64,000 nucleotides of DNA. Source: Streptomyces sp. JHA26 (GTDB taxonomy: Bacteria > Actinomycetota > Actinomycetes > Streptomycetales > Streptomycetaceae). This document shows, piece after piece, positions 7,589 through 15,170 of the stretch. The number at the start of each line of letters is the position of its first letter. Position 1 is the first letter of the stretch. Location of the stretch: contig NZ_BDJC01000004.1 in NCBI RefSeq assembly GCF_002005565.1, positions 124,001 through 188,000 on the forward strand, given 5' to 3'. The notes under the pieces were generated by a model, which did no database searches, had not been told where the DNA came from, and saw nothing but the letters and a program-made list of their open reading frames with translations. The position numbers were made by a program, and so were the translations under genes.

Positions 7589-7939
7589 GTGCGTGTGATC
7601 CGCGTTGACGCCTCGGCCGCCACGATCCTGCTCACCGAGGCCCCGGCGCCGAAGGTGCGCGACCGGCAGACCGGTGAGATCGCCAAGGATGCGGTGACCG
7701 GTGAGGCGCTGATGACCGTCGGCGTCGTCTACATCGACGAGGGCGAGTCGTCGCTGATCCAGGTCACCGTCCCGGAGAGCGGCGTGACCGAGGGCCTGAC
7801 GGTCGGTGCTCCGGTCTCGCTTCCGGGCCTGGTGGCGCGGCCGTGGCAGAGCGTCTTCAACGGCAAGGAGCGGCACGGCATCGCCTACCGGGCGACCGCC
7901 GTTGCTCCGGGCGCCTTCCCGATGGCTCAGGCGGGCTGA
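7589..7939 (+). CDS. SCO3933-family AICE regulatory protein
   Basis: This 116-residue protein resembles, from memory, the SCO3933-type proteins always found just before the FtsK gene in Streptomyces AICEs. Recognisable parts are VRDRQTGEIAKDAVTGEALM near residues 23-43 and LPGLVARPWQSVFNG near 79-93, with RHGIAYRA after it. A position equivalent to the Pra activator of pSAM2 is possible, but this is inference. The start is a GTG with AGAAGGAG upstream. It is the first gene of the operon behind the operator-promoter at 7497-7549. Confidence 0.7.
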   Translation: MRVIRVDASAATILLTEAPAPKVRDRQTGEIAKDAVTGEALMTVGVVYIDEGESSLIQVTVPESGVTEGLTVGAPVSLPGLVARPWQSVFNGKERHGIAYRATAVAPGAFPMAQAG

Positions 7940-7944
7940 TCGCC

Positions 7945-9318
7945 GTGACGGACCTGGTGACCTGGGCCGAGCTGGGCGGTTCGCTCGCTGCGATAGGCGG
8001 CGTCGCCTACTCCCGGCACGCCCACCCGGCGGCGTACTGGTCCACGGTCGGACTGCCGCTCTCGGTGGCCCGGCTGCTGGCCTCGTACTCCTCGACCATG
8101 GACGCCTGCGGCCTGACCGTCGAACCGTCCCGGTGGCGGGCACTGGCCGTCCGGGCGACCACCCGCCGTGAGGTCCGGCCGGTGCCCCCTCGTCGGGGCG
8201 TCATCCGTCCCACCACGACCGGCCTGCGCATGCGGCTGCGACTGGCTCCAGGGCAGGAGCCGGCGGACGTGGCGGCCTCCGCCGAACGCCTCCGGCACGC
8301 CTGGGGCGTCCACGCCGTCCACGTGCGGGACATCAAGCCGGGCGTCGTCGAACTGCGGCTCGTCGGCTTCGACGTGCTGCGGAAGGTGCGGATGCCCCGT
8401 CGACTGGACGACGGTCCGCTTCGGATCCCGGTGGCGTTACGGGAGGACGCGACCGCGTTCGTGCGGGACTACCGGGCCGTGCCGCATGAGCTGGTGCTCG
8501 GTGCCACGCTCTCGGGTAAGTCCATGTACCTGCGCAACCTGCTGACCGGGCTCGCCGCTCAGCCGGTGGCCCTGGTCGGCATCGACTGCAAGCGCGGGGT
8601 CGAGCTGGCGCCCTTCGTACCCCGGCTCTCCGCCCTGGCGACCGACCCGGACCAGGCGGCCGAGCTGCTTCCCGCGCTCGTGAAGGAAATGGAGGACCGA
8701 TACGACCTGATCAAGACCCGGCAGGGCATCGCGCCCGGCACCCCGGAAGAACTGATCACCTCGGACATCTGGGGACTGCCGGAGGACGAACGCCCGGCCC
8801 CGATCGTGCTGTTCATCGACGAGGTGGCCGAACTCTTCCTCGTTGCCACCCGGAAGGAGGAGGAGCGGCGGGACGAGATGGTCACCCAGCTCATCCGACT
8901 CGCCCAACTCGGCCGGGCCGCCGGTATCTACCTCGAAGTCTGCGGGCAGCGCTTCGGCGCTGAGCTGGGCAAGGGCGCGACCATGCTCCGTGCTCAGCTC
9001 ACCGGCCGCGTCTGCCACCGTGTGAACGACGAAGCCTCGGCCAAGATGGCGCTCGGCGACATCGCCCCTGAAGCCGTCCTCGCGGCCTGCGCCATCGCCG
9101 CCGAGCTGCCCGGCCTGGCCGTTGTCGGCGACACCTCCGGCGGCTGGTCCCGCATCCGCACTCCCCACCTCTCCCTCGCCGACGCCGCGGCCATCTGCCG
9201 CGCGACGGCTCACCTCGCCCCCGACGTACCGGCGCTCGAACCCTTCCGGCCGTACGTCCCGCCGGTACCCGTGGAGACGCCCGGGCCCGTGGCCACGGCT
9301 CGCCCGGTCACCGAGTAA
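7945..9318 (+). CDS. FtsK/SpoIIIE-type DNA translocase of the AICE (Tra-like)
   Basis: The protein has about 457 residues from the GTG at 7945, 3 bp after the previous stop. An N-terminal hydrophobic stretch (about residues 8-45) precedes an FtsK-type ATPase. Walker A is GATLSGKS (nt about 8500-8523) and Walker B is IVLFIDEVAEL (about 8804-8836). Actinomycete conjugation moves double-stranded DNA between hyphae with one such hexameric pump (TraB, or TraSA in pSAM2). This gene occupies that place before the spread genes. AICEs can carry other FtsK-like proteins, so a role in transfer rather than replication is inferred from position. Confidence 0.85.
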   Translation: MTDLVTWAELGGSLAAIGGVAYSRHAHPAAYWSTVGLPLSVARLLASYSSTMDACGLTVEPSRWRALAVRATTRREVRPVPPRRGVIRPTTTGLRMRLRLAPGQEPADVAASAERLRHAWGVHAVHVRDIKPGVVELRLVGFDVLRKVRMPRRLDDGPLRIPVALREDATAFVRDYRAVPHELVLGATLSGKSMYLRNLLTGLAAQPVALVGIDCKRGVELAPFVPRLSALATDPDQAAELLPALVKEMEDRYDLIKTRQGIAPGTPEELITSDIWGLPEDERPAPIVLFIDEVAELFLVATRKEEERRDEMVTQLIRLAQLGRAAGIYLEVCGQRFGAELGKGATMLRAQLTGRVCHRVNDEASAKMALGDIAPEAVLAACAIAAELPGLAVVGDTSGGWSRIRTPHLSLADAAAICRATAHLAPDVPALEPFRPYVPPVPVETPGPVATARPVTE

Positions 9319-9401
9319 GCACACCCATTCCCACGGCCGGCACGGCCGTCCTGTGCCACGTCCCTACCCCTGCCATGCCCGGAACCGGAAGGAGCTGCGC
9401 C

Positions 9402-10031
9402 GTGCGTGCCCTGCCCGTCCGTATCGACGCCGTACTCGTCCAAGCACTGATCGCCGCCGCACTGTCCTTCGCCCACCTGCACGACCTGGCTGCGGCTGCC
9501 GGACAGCACGGCTGGAAGGCATGGGCCTACCCGGTCTCCGTCGACCTGCTGCTGGTGGCGGCCTGGCGGCGGCTGCGCTCCGGTGAGGCGAAAGCGGCCG
9601 GGTGGTGCTGGTTCCTCGTCGCCCTGACCGCCTCGCTCGGCGCCAACGTCGCCACCGCCGGGCTCCTCGACCTGAACGACGTACCGGACTGGCTGCGCAT
9701 CCTCGTCGCCGGATGGCCTGCGATCGCCTTCCTCGGCGGGACGCTGCTCGCCCACGGAGCACCCGCGGACACTTCGACGGGGGAACGCGAGTCGGCCCCG
9801 GAGTCCATCGCGCCCGAAGCGCCTGTCTCCGCACCTGAGTTGCCCGCTGTGGAGCCGGAACCGGCTCCTCCCTCCACGACCCCGGTTCCGCCGGCGCTCG
9901 TCACGCTCGCGCGCAAGGTCGCCGACGAGCACCGCGCCCGGACCGGAGCGCCCATCGATACCTCGACCCTTCGCGCCCGGCTCGGTGTCCCGCTGCCGCT
10001 GGCCGAAGCCCTCTCCACCCACCTCACCTGA
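9402..10031 (+). CDS. DUF2637 membrane protein (SpdB-like)
   Basis: The protein has 209 residues from the GTG at 9402, with GGAAGGAG nearby (9387-9394). Four hydrophobic helices occur in the first half (VLVQALIAAALSFA, AWAYPVSVDLLLVAA, GWCWFLVALTASLG, LRILVAGWPAIAFLGG). A Pro/Glu/Ala-rich linker and a short helical C-terminal domain follow. This is the DUF2637 architecture that sits between the translocase and the small transfer genes of AICEs. It is probably an intramycelial spread or transfer-complex membrane component. Confidence 0.8.
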   Translation: MRALPVRIDAVLVQALIAAALSFAHLHDLAAAAGQHGWKAWAYPVSVDLLLVAAWRRLRSGEAKAAGWCWFLVALTASLGANVATAGLLDLNDVPDWLRILVAGWPAIAFLGGTLLAHGAPADTSTGERESAPESIAPEAPVSAPELPAVEPEPAPPSTTPVPPALVTLARKVADEHRARTGAPIDTSTLRARLGVPLPLAEALSTHLT

Positions 10032-10049
10032 CCCGGAGGACTTTCCCCC

Positions 10050-10241
10050 GTGCGACCGTCCACGCTCCGCGCGCTGAAGCGCGCCGCCGAGCTGACCCGA
10101 CAGAACCGCCTCACCGAAGCCGTGCTCATCGCCGAACCCGTGATCCTCGCCGCCGACAGCTACGAGGGCGACGAGATCTTGCGCTGGCTGGCCGAGCACG
10201 TCACCGACTTCACCGGCGAAGACCCGAAGGAGACCCCCTGA
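10050..10241 (+). CDS. Small AICE protein of unknown function
   Basis: This 63-residue, mostly helical, acidic protein starts with a GTG preceded by CGGAGGA. Its stop overlaps the ATG of the next gene (TGATG). The gene lies in the conserved small-gene block between the DUF2637 protein and SpdD. No motif is recognised. Length, coupling and codon use support it as a real gene. Confidence 0.7.
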   Translation: MRPSTLRALKRAAELTRQNRLTEAVLIAEPVILAADSYEGDEILRWLAEHVTDFTGEDPKETP

Positions 10242-10432
10242 TGACCGCCAACCGCCGCTTCCGCCGCGTCGTCCGCGTCGGCCCCGTGCAGGTCGCCACC
10301 TACTACGACGGCCGCGGCAGCGAGAAGCACACCGCTGCCTGCACGGCCCCGCGCTGCGGCTTCGCCACGGACTACGACAGCCGCGCCGCCGCCGAACTGG
10401 CCGCCCGTACCCACCGCTGCACCGTCCGCTGA
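10241..10432 (+). CDS. Mobile element transfer protein (small, Cys/His-containing)
   Basis: The 63-residue product matches, from memory, the short protein usually called mobile element transfer protein in Streptomyces AICEs (RFRRVVRVGPVQVATYYDGRG start region). Residues C34, C39 and a terminal HRC could form a small zinc site. It is translationally coupled to the gene before it. The role in transfer is assumed from conservation only. Confidence 0.7.
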   Translation: MTANRRFRRVVRVGPVQVATYYDGRGSEKHTAACTAPRCGFATDYDSRAAAELAARTHRCTVR

Positions 10433-10442
10433 AGGAGCTCCC

Positions 10443-10637
10443 GTGACCGTCTCGCTGCCGCTCGTCTTCGTCCTGGGCGTCATCGCCTGGGCCGCGATCA
10501 AGTTCCTCGGCGTCCGGCTCTGGGTCGCCGTCGTGATCGCGCTCTTCGGCTTCTGGCTCTCCCACACCTTCCTCGCCCCCGCCATCGAGTCCGGCACCCG
10601 TTCCGGGGTCGACGTCGTCAACGGCACCCACGAGTGA
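10443..10637 (+). CDS. Small membrane spread-type protein
   Basis: This 64-residue protein has two hydrophobic helices (LPLVFVLGVIAWAAIKFLGV and LWVAVVIALFGFWLSHTFL) and a short polar tail. A GAAGGAG ribosome site lies before the GTG. Its position in the spread block suggests a role in plasmid spreading along the mycelium, as with the Spd proteins. The exact homologue is not identified. Confidence 0.65.
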   Translation: MTVSLPLVFVLGVIAWAAIKFLGVRLWVAVVIALFGFWLSHTFLAPAIESGTRSGVDVVNGTHE

Positions 10638-10651
10638 CAAGGAGATCCGCC

Positions 10652-10909
10652 GTGTTCCGCCCCAAGCTGCCCGATGTCCCGGCTCTGCCGACGACCACCG
10701 TCACGTCGCAGCACATGCAGGCCCCGGCTCCCTTGGCCGGTCGTCCGGTCGCCCCGTACGTGGGCGTCGGTGCCGGCGCGGTCGCCGCCGTGATCGTCGT
10801 CGGGATCGTGCTCACCGCGCTCCTGGCGGCCCTCGCCGTCTCGGCCGTGTCCGTGGCCCTCGCCGCCGTGGTCCTGCGCTCCCTCGTCAGCAGCACGCAC
10901 CAGCGCTGA
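10652..10909 (+). CDS. SpdD-like spread protein
   Basis: The protein has 85 residues from the GTG at 10652, with AAGGAGAT (10638-10646) in front. The start MFRPKLPDVP, a Pro/Thr-rich segment, then a long Ala/Val-rich transmembrane helix pair ending VVLRSLVSS, is the pattern of SpdD proteins of Streptomyces plasmids and AICEs. It is the last gene of the spread block before repSA. Confidence 0.75.
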   Translation: MFRPKLPDVPALPTTTVTSQHMQAPAPLAGRPVAPYVGVGAGAVAAVIVVGIVLTALLAALAVSAVSVALAAVVLRSLVSSTHQR

Positions 10910-10916
10910 CCGACCG

Positions 10917-10955
10917 CCGGGGCGGCAAACGCCGCCAAGCATCCCGCCGCCCCGG
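10917..10955 (+). terminator. GC-rich hairpin between spdD and repSA
   Basis: CCGGGGCGGC (10917-10926) pairs with GCCGCCCCGG (10946-10955) around a 19-base loop. It lies 8 bp after the spdD stop and could end or attenuate the transfer transcript before repSA. A part in rolling-circle replication cannot be excluded. Confidence 0.5.
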
Positions 10956-10997
10956 GGCCGTCCCTCCCAACCGTCACGACAGCCGAAAGGAACTCCC

Positions 10998-12359
10998 ATC
11001 ATCACCCGGCAGACTCCGCCCCCGCTGGCGGAACTCTCCATGCTGGCCTCGCTGGGCACCCTGCCCGAGCTGGCCCGCCAACTGTCCGGCCTGGGCGGCT
11101 GCACCCGCCCCGTCCGCCTCGACGGCCACCGCACCGAATACGCGGTGGACCGGACGACCGGCGAGATCGGCGGCGTCCTGCACCACCTGGACTCCGCCAC
11201 CCTTCCGGCCGGTCAGCTCCTCGTCCGCTGCAACAACCGCCGCGCCACCCGGTGCGCGGCCTGCGCCGAAACCTACCGCCGCGACACCTACCACCTGATC
11301 ACCGCAGGGCTCCGCGGCGGCAAGGGCACCCCCGAACGGGTCGCCACCCACCCGCGCGTCTTCGCCACCTTCACCGCCCCCGGCTTCGGCCCGGTCCACA
11401 ACCGCCCCACTGGCGGGCGTCCCTGCCGCTGCGGCCTCCGCCACGACGACCAGGACCCGGCCCTGGGCACACCCCTCGACCCGGACACGTATGACTACGA
11501 AGCGGCCGTGCTGTGGAACGCGCACGCCGGGACCCTCTGGCAACGCTTCTCGATCTACCTCCGCCGGGAGGTCGCCAAGCGGGCCGGCCTCACCCAACGA
11601 GCCTTCCGCGACCATGCCCGGGTCTCCTTCGCCAAGGTGGCCGAGTACCAGAGGCGGGGCGCCGTCCACTTCCACGCGGTCATCCGCCTCGACGGCCCCG
11701 AGGGCGGCGAGACCGCGCCCCCGGCCTGGGCGACGGCCGAGCTGCTGACCGACGCCATCTGCGCTGCCGCCGCTGCCGCTCGCGTCGACGGCCCGGAGGT
11801 CGACGGCCGACGGCACACCTTCGTCTTCGGCCGACAGCTCGACGTCCGTACGATCCGGTCCACCGACTTCAACGACGGCCAAGACCTGACCGAGCGGGCC
11901 GTGGCGGCATACGTCGCCAAGTACGCCACCAAGGGCGCCGAGACGGCGACCGGCACTCTCGACCGGCCGATCCGCTTCCTCGCCGAGCTGGCCCAGGCAA
12001 GGATCACAGAACACCCCCGGCGCATGATCCGCACCGCCTGGACCCTGGGCGCACGCCCCGAGCTGGCAGACCTCCGCCTGCGGGCCTGGGCCCACATGCT
12101 CGGCTTCCGCGGCCACTTCTCCACCAAGTCCCGCCGCTACTCCACCACCCTCGGCGCCCTCCGGGACGCACGCGCCGACTGGCGCCGGGCCCAAGCGGCT
12201 CCGCCCGTCCCGCAGGACGGCGAAACCACGCTCGTCCTCGCCCACTGGGTCTTCGCCGGCACCGGCCTGTCCCGCGCCGAAGCCTGGCTCGCCGCATCCC
12301 TCGAACCCGCTCCCGGAACGGAAGGAGAACCGACATGGACGCCCGCCGCGATGAGCTGA
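10998..12359 (+). CDS. repSA: Rolling-circle replication initiator RepSA
   Basis: The first ATG is at 11040 (439 residues). The frame and the family-like N-terminus continue back to codon ATC at 10998, 7 bp after GAAAGGA. Initiation at ATC (453 residues) or a mutated start is therefore likely. The HUH-type motif HFHAV lies near nt 11663-11677 and the catalytic-tyrosine region YVAKYATKG near 11909-11935. A Cys cluster (CNNRRATRCAAC, about 11228-11263) precedes them, as in pSAM2 RepSA. The protein nicks the element's double-strand origin for its replicative stage. The end overlaps xis by 25 bp. Confidence 0.9.
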   Translation: MITRQTPPPLAELSMLASLGTLPELARQLSGLGGCTRPVRLDGHRTEYAVDRTTGEIGGVLHHLDSATLPAGQLLVRCNNRRATRCAACAETYRRDTYHLITAGLRGGKGTPERVATHPRVFATFTAPGFGPVHNRPTGGRPCRCGLRHDDQDPALGTPLDPDTYDYEAAVLWNAHAGTLWQRFSIYLRREVAKRAGLTQRAFRDHARVSFAKVAEYQRRGAVHFHAVIRLDGPEGGETAPPAWATAELLTDAICAAAAAARVDGPEVDGRRHTFVFGRQLDVRTIRSTDFNDGQDLTERAVAAYVAKYATKGAETATGTLDRPIRFLAELAQARITEHPRRMIRTAWTLGARPELADLRLRAWAHMLGFRGHFSTKSRRYSTTLGALRDARADWRRAQAAPPVPQDGETTLVLAHWVFAGTGLSRAEAWLAASLEPAPGTEGEPTWTPAAMS

Positions 12360-12529
12360 TGACTGTTCGCCAAGTCTTGAACGAGCTGGGCGGCGTTTCT
12401 CGCCGGACGTTCTACCGCTGGCGCGAGCTGGGACAGGGGCCGGCCGCATTCAAGCTTCCTAACGGTGAGCTTCGGGTCTGGCGCAGTGATTTCACCTCGT
12501 GGCTCCGGCAGTTGGAGGAGGCTGCGTGA
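12335..12529 (+). CDS. xis: Excisionase Xis (helix-turn-helix)
   Basis: This 64-residue DNA-binding protein has a MerR-like helix-turn-helix core (MTVRQVLNELGG, SRRTFYRWRELGQGP) and a C-terminal WRSDFTSWLRQ segment. Xis proteins bend the attachment sites and direct the integrase toward excision. The start overlaps the repSA end, with GGAAGGAGAA just before it. The stop overlaps the int start (GTGA at 12526-12529). The rep-xis-int order equals that of pSAM2. Confidence 0.85.
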   Translation: MDARRDELMTVRQVLNELGGVSRRTFYRWRELGQGPAAFKLPNGELRVWRSDFTSWLRQLEEAA

Positions 12530-13899
12530 AGTCTCTCGACGTCAAGGTCTGGGGCGTACGCAAGCGGGACACCAAGACTCCTTCGTACGGCGTCCGCTGG
12601 TCCGTCGCGGGCAACGTCTTCTCGGACTCGTTCCGTACCAAGGCGCTTGCTGATCACTACCGAGCGAAGCTCATGCGTGCCATGCGAGACGGCGAAGAGT
12701 TCGACACGGAAACTGGTCTTCCGGCCTCGATGGAGCAGAAGAAGTCGCCCCTGTCCTGGTACGACTTCGCCCTCAAGTACCTCGCGATGAAGTGGCCCCA
12801 CGCTGCACCCAATACGCGAGACGGCATCAACGAAGCTCTCACCAGCGTGACCGTGGAGCTGCTCGTGGAGCGCGTAGGGCGGCCGTCCGACGAGGAGATC
12901 CGTAAGGCATTGCGCAACTGGGCCTTCGTGCTGCCAGGGCCGAACGATCGGGAAGTCCCGGATAACGTCCAGAACGTTCTGCACTGGGTGGCAAAGGCAT
13001 CCCGTCCGCTTGCGGATCTCGCTGAACCGGCAACGGCCCGTGCGGTGCTCGACGGGCTGAAGCTGAAGCTCGACGGCACCGCGGCAGCCGCTGAGACCGT
13101 GCGGCGGAAGCGGCGGACACTCGTCAACGCTGCGAACTACGCGGTCGACCTGGGGGAGCTGCGGGAGAATCCGATCACGGCGGTTCGCTGGCAGAAGCCC
13201 AAGGTCTCGAACCAGGTCGATCCGCGCGTTGTCGCCAACCCGGAGCAGGCCCGCAATCTCCTGGCGGCAGTGTCCTATGTGGGCGGTTACCGGCGTGCTC
13301 GTGGTCGGCGTCTCGTCGGGTTGTTCGCGGCGATGTACTTCGGCGGCCTCCGGCCTGCTGAGGCGGTCGGCCTGGTCGAGACTGACCTCGTCCTCCCCGA
13401 GCAAGGCTGGGGATCGGCGCTGCTTCACCGGACTCGTCCTTCGGTCGGCAAGCAGTGGACCGACTCGGGGAAGACCCACGACGACCGCGGACTCAAGAAT
13501 CGGCCGACAGAGGACGTTCGGCGCGTGCCTATTCCGCCCCAGCTCGTCGCTGTGCTGCGCGAGCACCTCGCCACGTTCGGCACGGCGGAAGACGGGCGGC
13601 TCTTCTTCAGTGAGAAGGGCTCGGTCGTCCCGTCCTCGACCTACTACCGCGTGTGGCAGGAGGCTCGGCTCCTGGCGTTCCCACCGCCCGTCGCGGCATC
13701 ACCGCTCGCGAGTAGGCCGTACGACCTCCGGCACTCGGCGCTGTCGACGTGGCTCAACGCCGGAGTCGACCCCACCGAGGTTGCCGAACGCGCCGGCAAC
13801 AGCGTTGAGGTCCTGCTGACCCGCTACGCGAAGTGCCTCGACGGACGGCAGGACGTCGCCAACCGACGTATCGAGGACCTGCTTCGCGAGTACGAGTGA
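12526..13899 (+). CDS. int: Tyrosine recombinase integrase Int
   Basis: The 457-residue integrase starts at the GTG overlapping the xis stop. An N-terminal arm-binding and SAM-like domain precedes the catalytic domain. The box I Arg is in GGLRPAEAVGL (about residue 275). Box II is YDLRHSALSTWL, followed by AGNSVEVLLTRYAKCLDG with the nucleophilic Tyr (about 433). The usual box III His reads Asn (AGNS rather than GHS), a substitution worth noting. The enzyme integrates the element into the tRNA-Arg gene and excises it with Xis. It is complete and in frame. Confidence 0.92.
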   Translation: MKSLDVKVWGVRKRDTKTPSYGVRWSVAGNVFSDSFRTKALADHYRAKLMRAMRDGEEFDTETGLPASMEQKKSPLSWYDFALKYLAMKWPHAAPNTRDGINEALTSVTVELLVERVGRPSDEEIRKALRNWAFVLPGPNDREVPDNVQNVLHWVAKASRPLADLAEPATARAVLDGLKLKLDGTAAAAETVRRKRRTLVNAANYAVDLGELRENPITAVRWQKPKVSNQVDPRVVANPEQARNLLAAVSYVGGYRRARGRRLVGLFAAMYFGGLRPAEAVGLVETDLVLPEQGWGSALLHRTRPSVGKQWTDSGKTHDDRGLKNRPTEDVRRVPIPPQLVAVLREHLATFGTAEDGRLFFSEKGSVVPSSTYYRVWQEARLLAFPPPVAASPLASRPYDLRHSALSTWLNAGVDPTEVAERAGNSVEVLLTRYAKCLDGRQDVANRRIEDLLREYE

Positions 13900-13916
13900 A
13901 TCCGCCTGAACGAGTT

Positions 13917-13947
13917 CGAGGCCCCTGGCACTGCGTCAGGGGCCTCG
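13917..13947. terminator. Bidirectional terminator after int
   Basis: CGAGGCCCCTG (13917-13927) pairs with CAGGGGCCTCG (13937-13947) around a 9-base loop, followed by TCGTTTG. It lies between the int stop and the end of the convergent minus-strand gene. Confidence 0.75.
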
Positions 13948-13963
13948 TCGTTTGCCCTGCGCG

Positions 13964-14596
13964 TCAACGTGGTCCGGCGACGTGGGAGCGCTCTGCTGCG
14001 AGTAGGCGCTCAAGGTCTTTTCTCGCGCTGTCGAGCGTGGTGAGTATCCGCATACGAGTCTGCTCGAAGTGGGGGTCGACTTCGACGCCGAGGTCATGTC
14101 GCAGGGTGACCCGTAGCAGGTACACACCATCGGACAGGGGGCCACTGAACCATGCCTTCGCGCGCTCATACGCCTCGTTGAGGTTGGGGCTGCTCGGCAA
14201 CTGCTTGACGACTGAGTACCCAACTCCAAGTGCTCTGTTGAGCTTTGAGGTTACTTGCAGGACGTCCTTCGGCAGTGCCATCTGCGCCTGAGAGTACTGG
14301 TCGGCCCAGGCTTCCTTGGCGGCGTCGAGAACCGCCGGGTCGATACTTTCGCCGCGCTCGGCTGCTCGGACGGCATCTCGGGCAGCGACACGGTAGGCGC
14401 GAGCCGTTGTGTTCAAATCGGCGTAGAGATCGCGCTTGGCTTGCAGTACCTGCTCATGGCGCTCCTGCTCCCGTTCACGATCAGCACGCTCGTTTTGCTC
14501 TCGGCTGGCGCGCTGGCTGAGCACTGCCCCACCCAGAGTTCCGCCGAGCGTTCCTCCGACGCTGATGAGCGCGACGGCAAGCGTGGTCACATCCAC
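13964..14596 (-). CDS. Membrane-anchored coiled-coil protein of unknown function
   Basis: The product has 210 residues from a GTG start behind GGGGGGAT. One N-terminal transmembrane helix (about residues 4-25, VALISVGGTLGGTLGGAVL) is followed by a charged coiled coil rich in Arg/Glu (about 28-60). A mixed helical domain completes it. The family is not recognised. The gene sits between int and the tRNA, a place where AICEs often carry cargo, and it is transcribed against int. Similar Streptomyces proteins are simply called hypothetical. Confidence 0.7.
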   Translation of the reverse strand: MDVTTLAVALISVGGTLGGTLGGAVLSQRASREQNERADREREQERHEQVLQAKRDLYADLNTTARAYRVAARDAVRAAERGESIDPAVLDAAKEAWADQYSQAQMALPKDVLQVTSKLNRALGVGYSVVKQLPSSPNLNEAYERAKAWFSGPLSDGVYLLRVTLRHDLGVEVDPHFEQTRMRILTTLDSARKDLERLLAAERSHVAGPR

Positions 14597-14847
14597 GAGA
14601 TCCCCCCAACTCGTCCACTTGGCTGCCCGCAGTCGGCGACTGAAGACGGCATGACAACCCCCTCAGTCACGCTGATGATCTTCACCCTCGGCGTATGGTC
14701 CAAGACCGGGACAGCGAGAAAGAGGAACAGCTCTGCCTGGCTCCAGGAAGCCTCTCTCACCTGCGGCGACGCTTCAAGATCCCGTCCACGGCTCGTCCAC
14801 GGAGGTCGACATACGGCCGCTTCGAGCGACACACGCCTGCACATACG
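14597..14847. other. Gap upstream of the coiled-coil gene
   Basis: This stretch should hold the promoter of the minus-strand gene ending at 13964. On that strand a TTGGAC element lies at about 14699 with a GATCAT 17 bp on, which is weak. No gene or further repeat is seen up to the hairpin at 14848. Confidence 0.4.
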
Positions 14848-14891
14848 CGAAGACCCCGTTCTCAGCGTTTCCGCTGGTGACGGGGTCTTCG
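14848..14891 (-). terminator. Hairpin downstream of tRNA-Arg
   Basis: CGAAGACCCCGT (14848-14859) pairs perfectly with ACGGGGTCTTCG (14880-14891). The stem lies 16 bp past the tRNA 3' end in the transcription direction and is probably the tRNA terminator. If the element brought it in, it replaces the host one. Confidence 0.7.
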
Positions 14892-14907
14892 GGCACCTCG
14901 TGCAGGG

Positions 14908-14979
14908 TGCCCCCGGCAGGATTCGAACCTGCGCACACGGCTCCGGAGGCCGTTGCTCTATCCCCTGAGCTACGGGGGC
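14908..14979 (-). tRNA. tRNA-Arg (anticodon CCG)
   Basis: The reverse strand reads GCCCCCG at the acceptor 5' side, a D-loop region AGCTCAGGGGATAGAGC, an anticodon loop CTCCGGA (anticodon CCG), and TTCGAAT in the T loop. It ends CGGGGGC plus the discriminator A. CCA is not encoded. All four stems pair. The 3' end points at the integrated element, so it is the presumed attachment site. Confidence 0.95.
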
Positions 14980-15170
14980 GTGTCGGCCGGTGAGCTGTTG
15001 CTCGCGGCGACGGGTAGAACACTACCAGCTCGCCCGGGGTGGTCATGAACGGGTTTCCCGTCGGCGTCCCCTCCCCGTCCGGGGCGGAAGCGGAGTGCCG
15101 GCGTCAGGTGGTGAGGGGGCGATGTCCCCCGCGTGGGGTGGAAGTGGGGAAAACCCGGACGCGGTAGCCG

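Larger units (their letters stand above)
1..14979. mobile_element. AICE (pSAM2-type) at tRNA-Arg(CCG), left end outside window
   Basis: The segment holds the full AICE gene set in one direction: GntR regulators, a SCO3933-type regulator, FtsK-like translocase, DUF2637 protein, small transfer proteins, SpdD, RepSA, Xis and Int. It ends at a tRNA-Arg gene whose 3' end faces the element, as expected for tyrosine-recombinase integration. Int stops about 1 kb before the tRNA, and an extra minus-strand gene lies between. I found no second copy of the tRNA 3' end in the window. The left boundary is therefore unknown, and including the restriction genes (1-3625) is an inference. Those genes have clearly lower GC than the AICE core, so they may be nested cargo or an older island. 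Confidence 0.7.

Noticed and set aside
14700..14907. Second tRNA 3' copy (att core) near int
   Set aside because: I found no repeat of the tRNA-Arg 3' sequence other than the tRNA itself.
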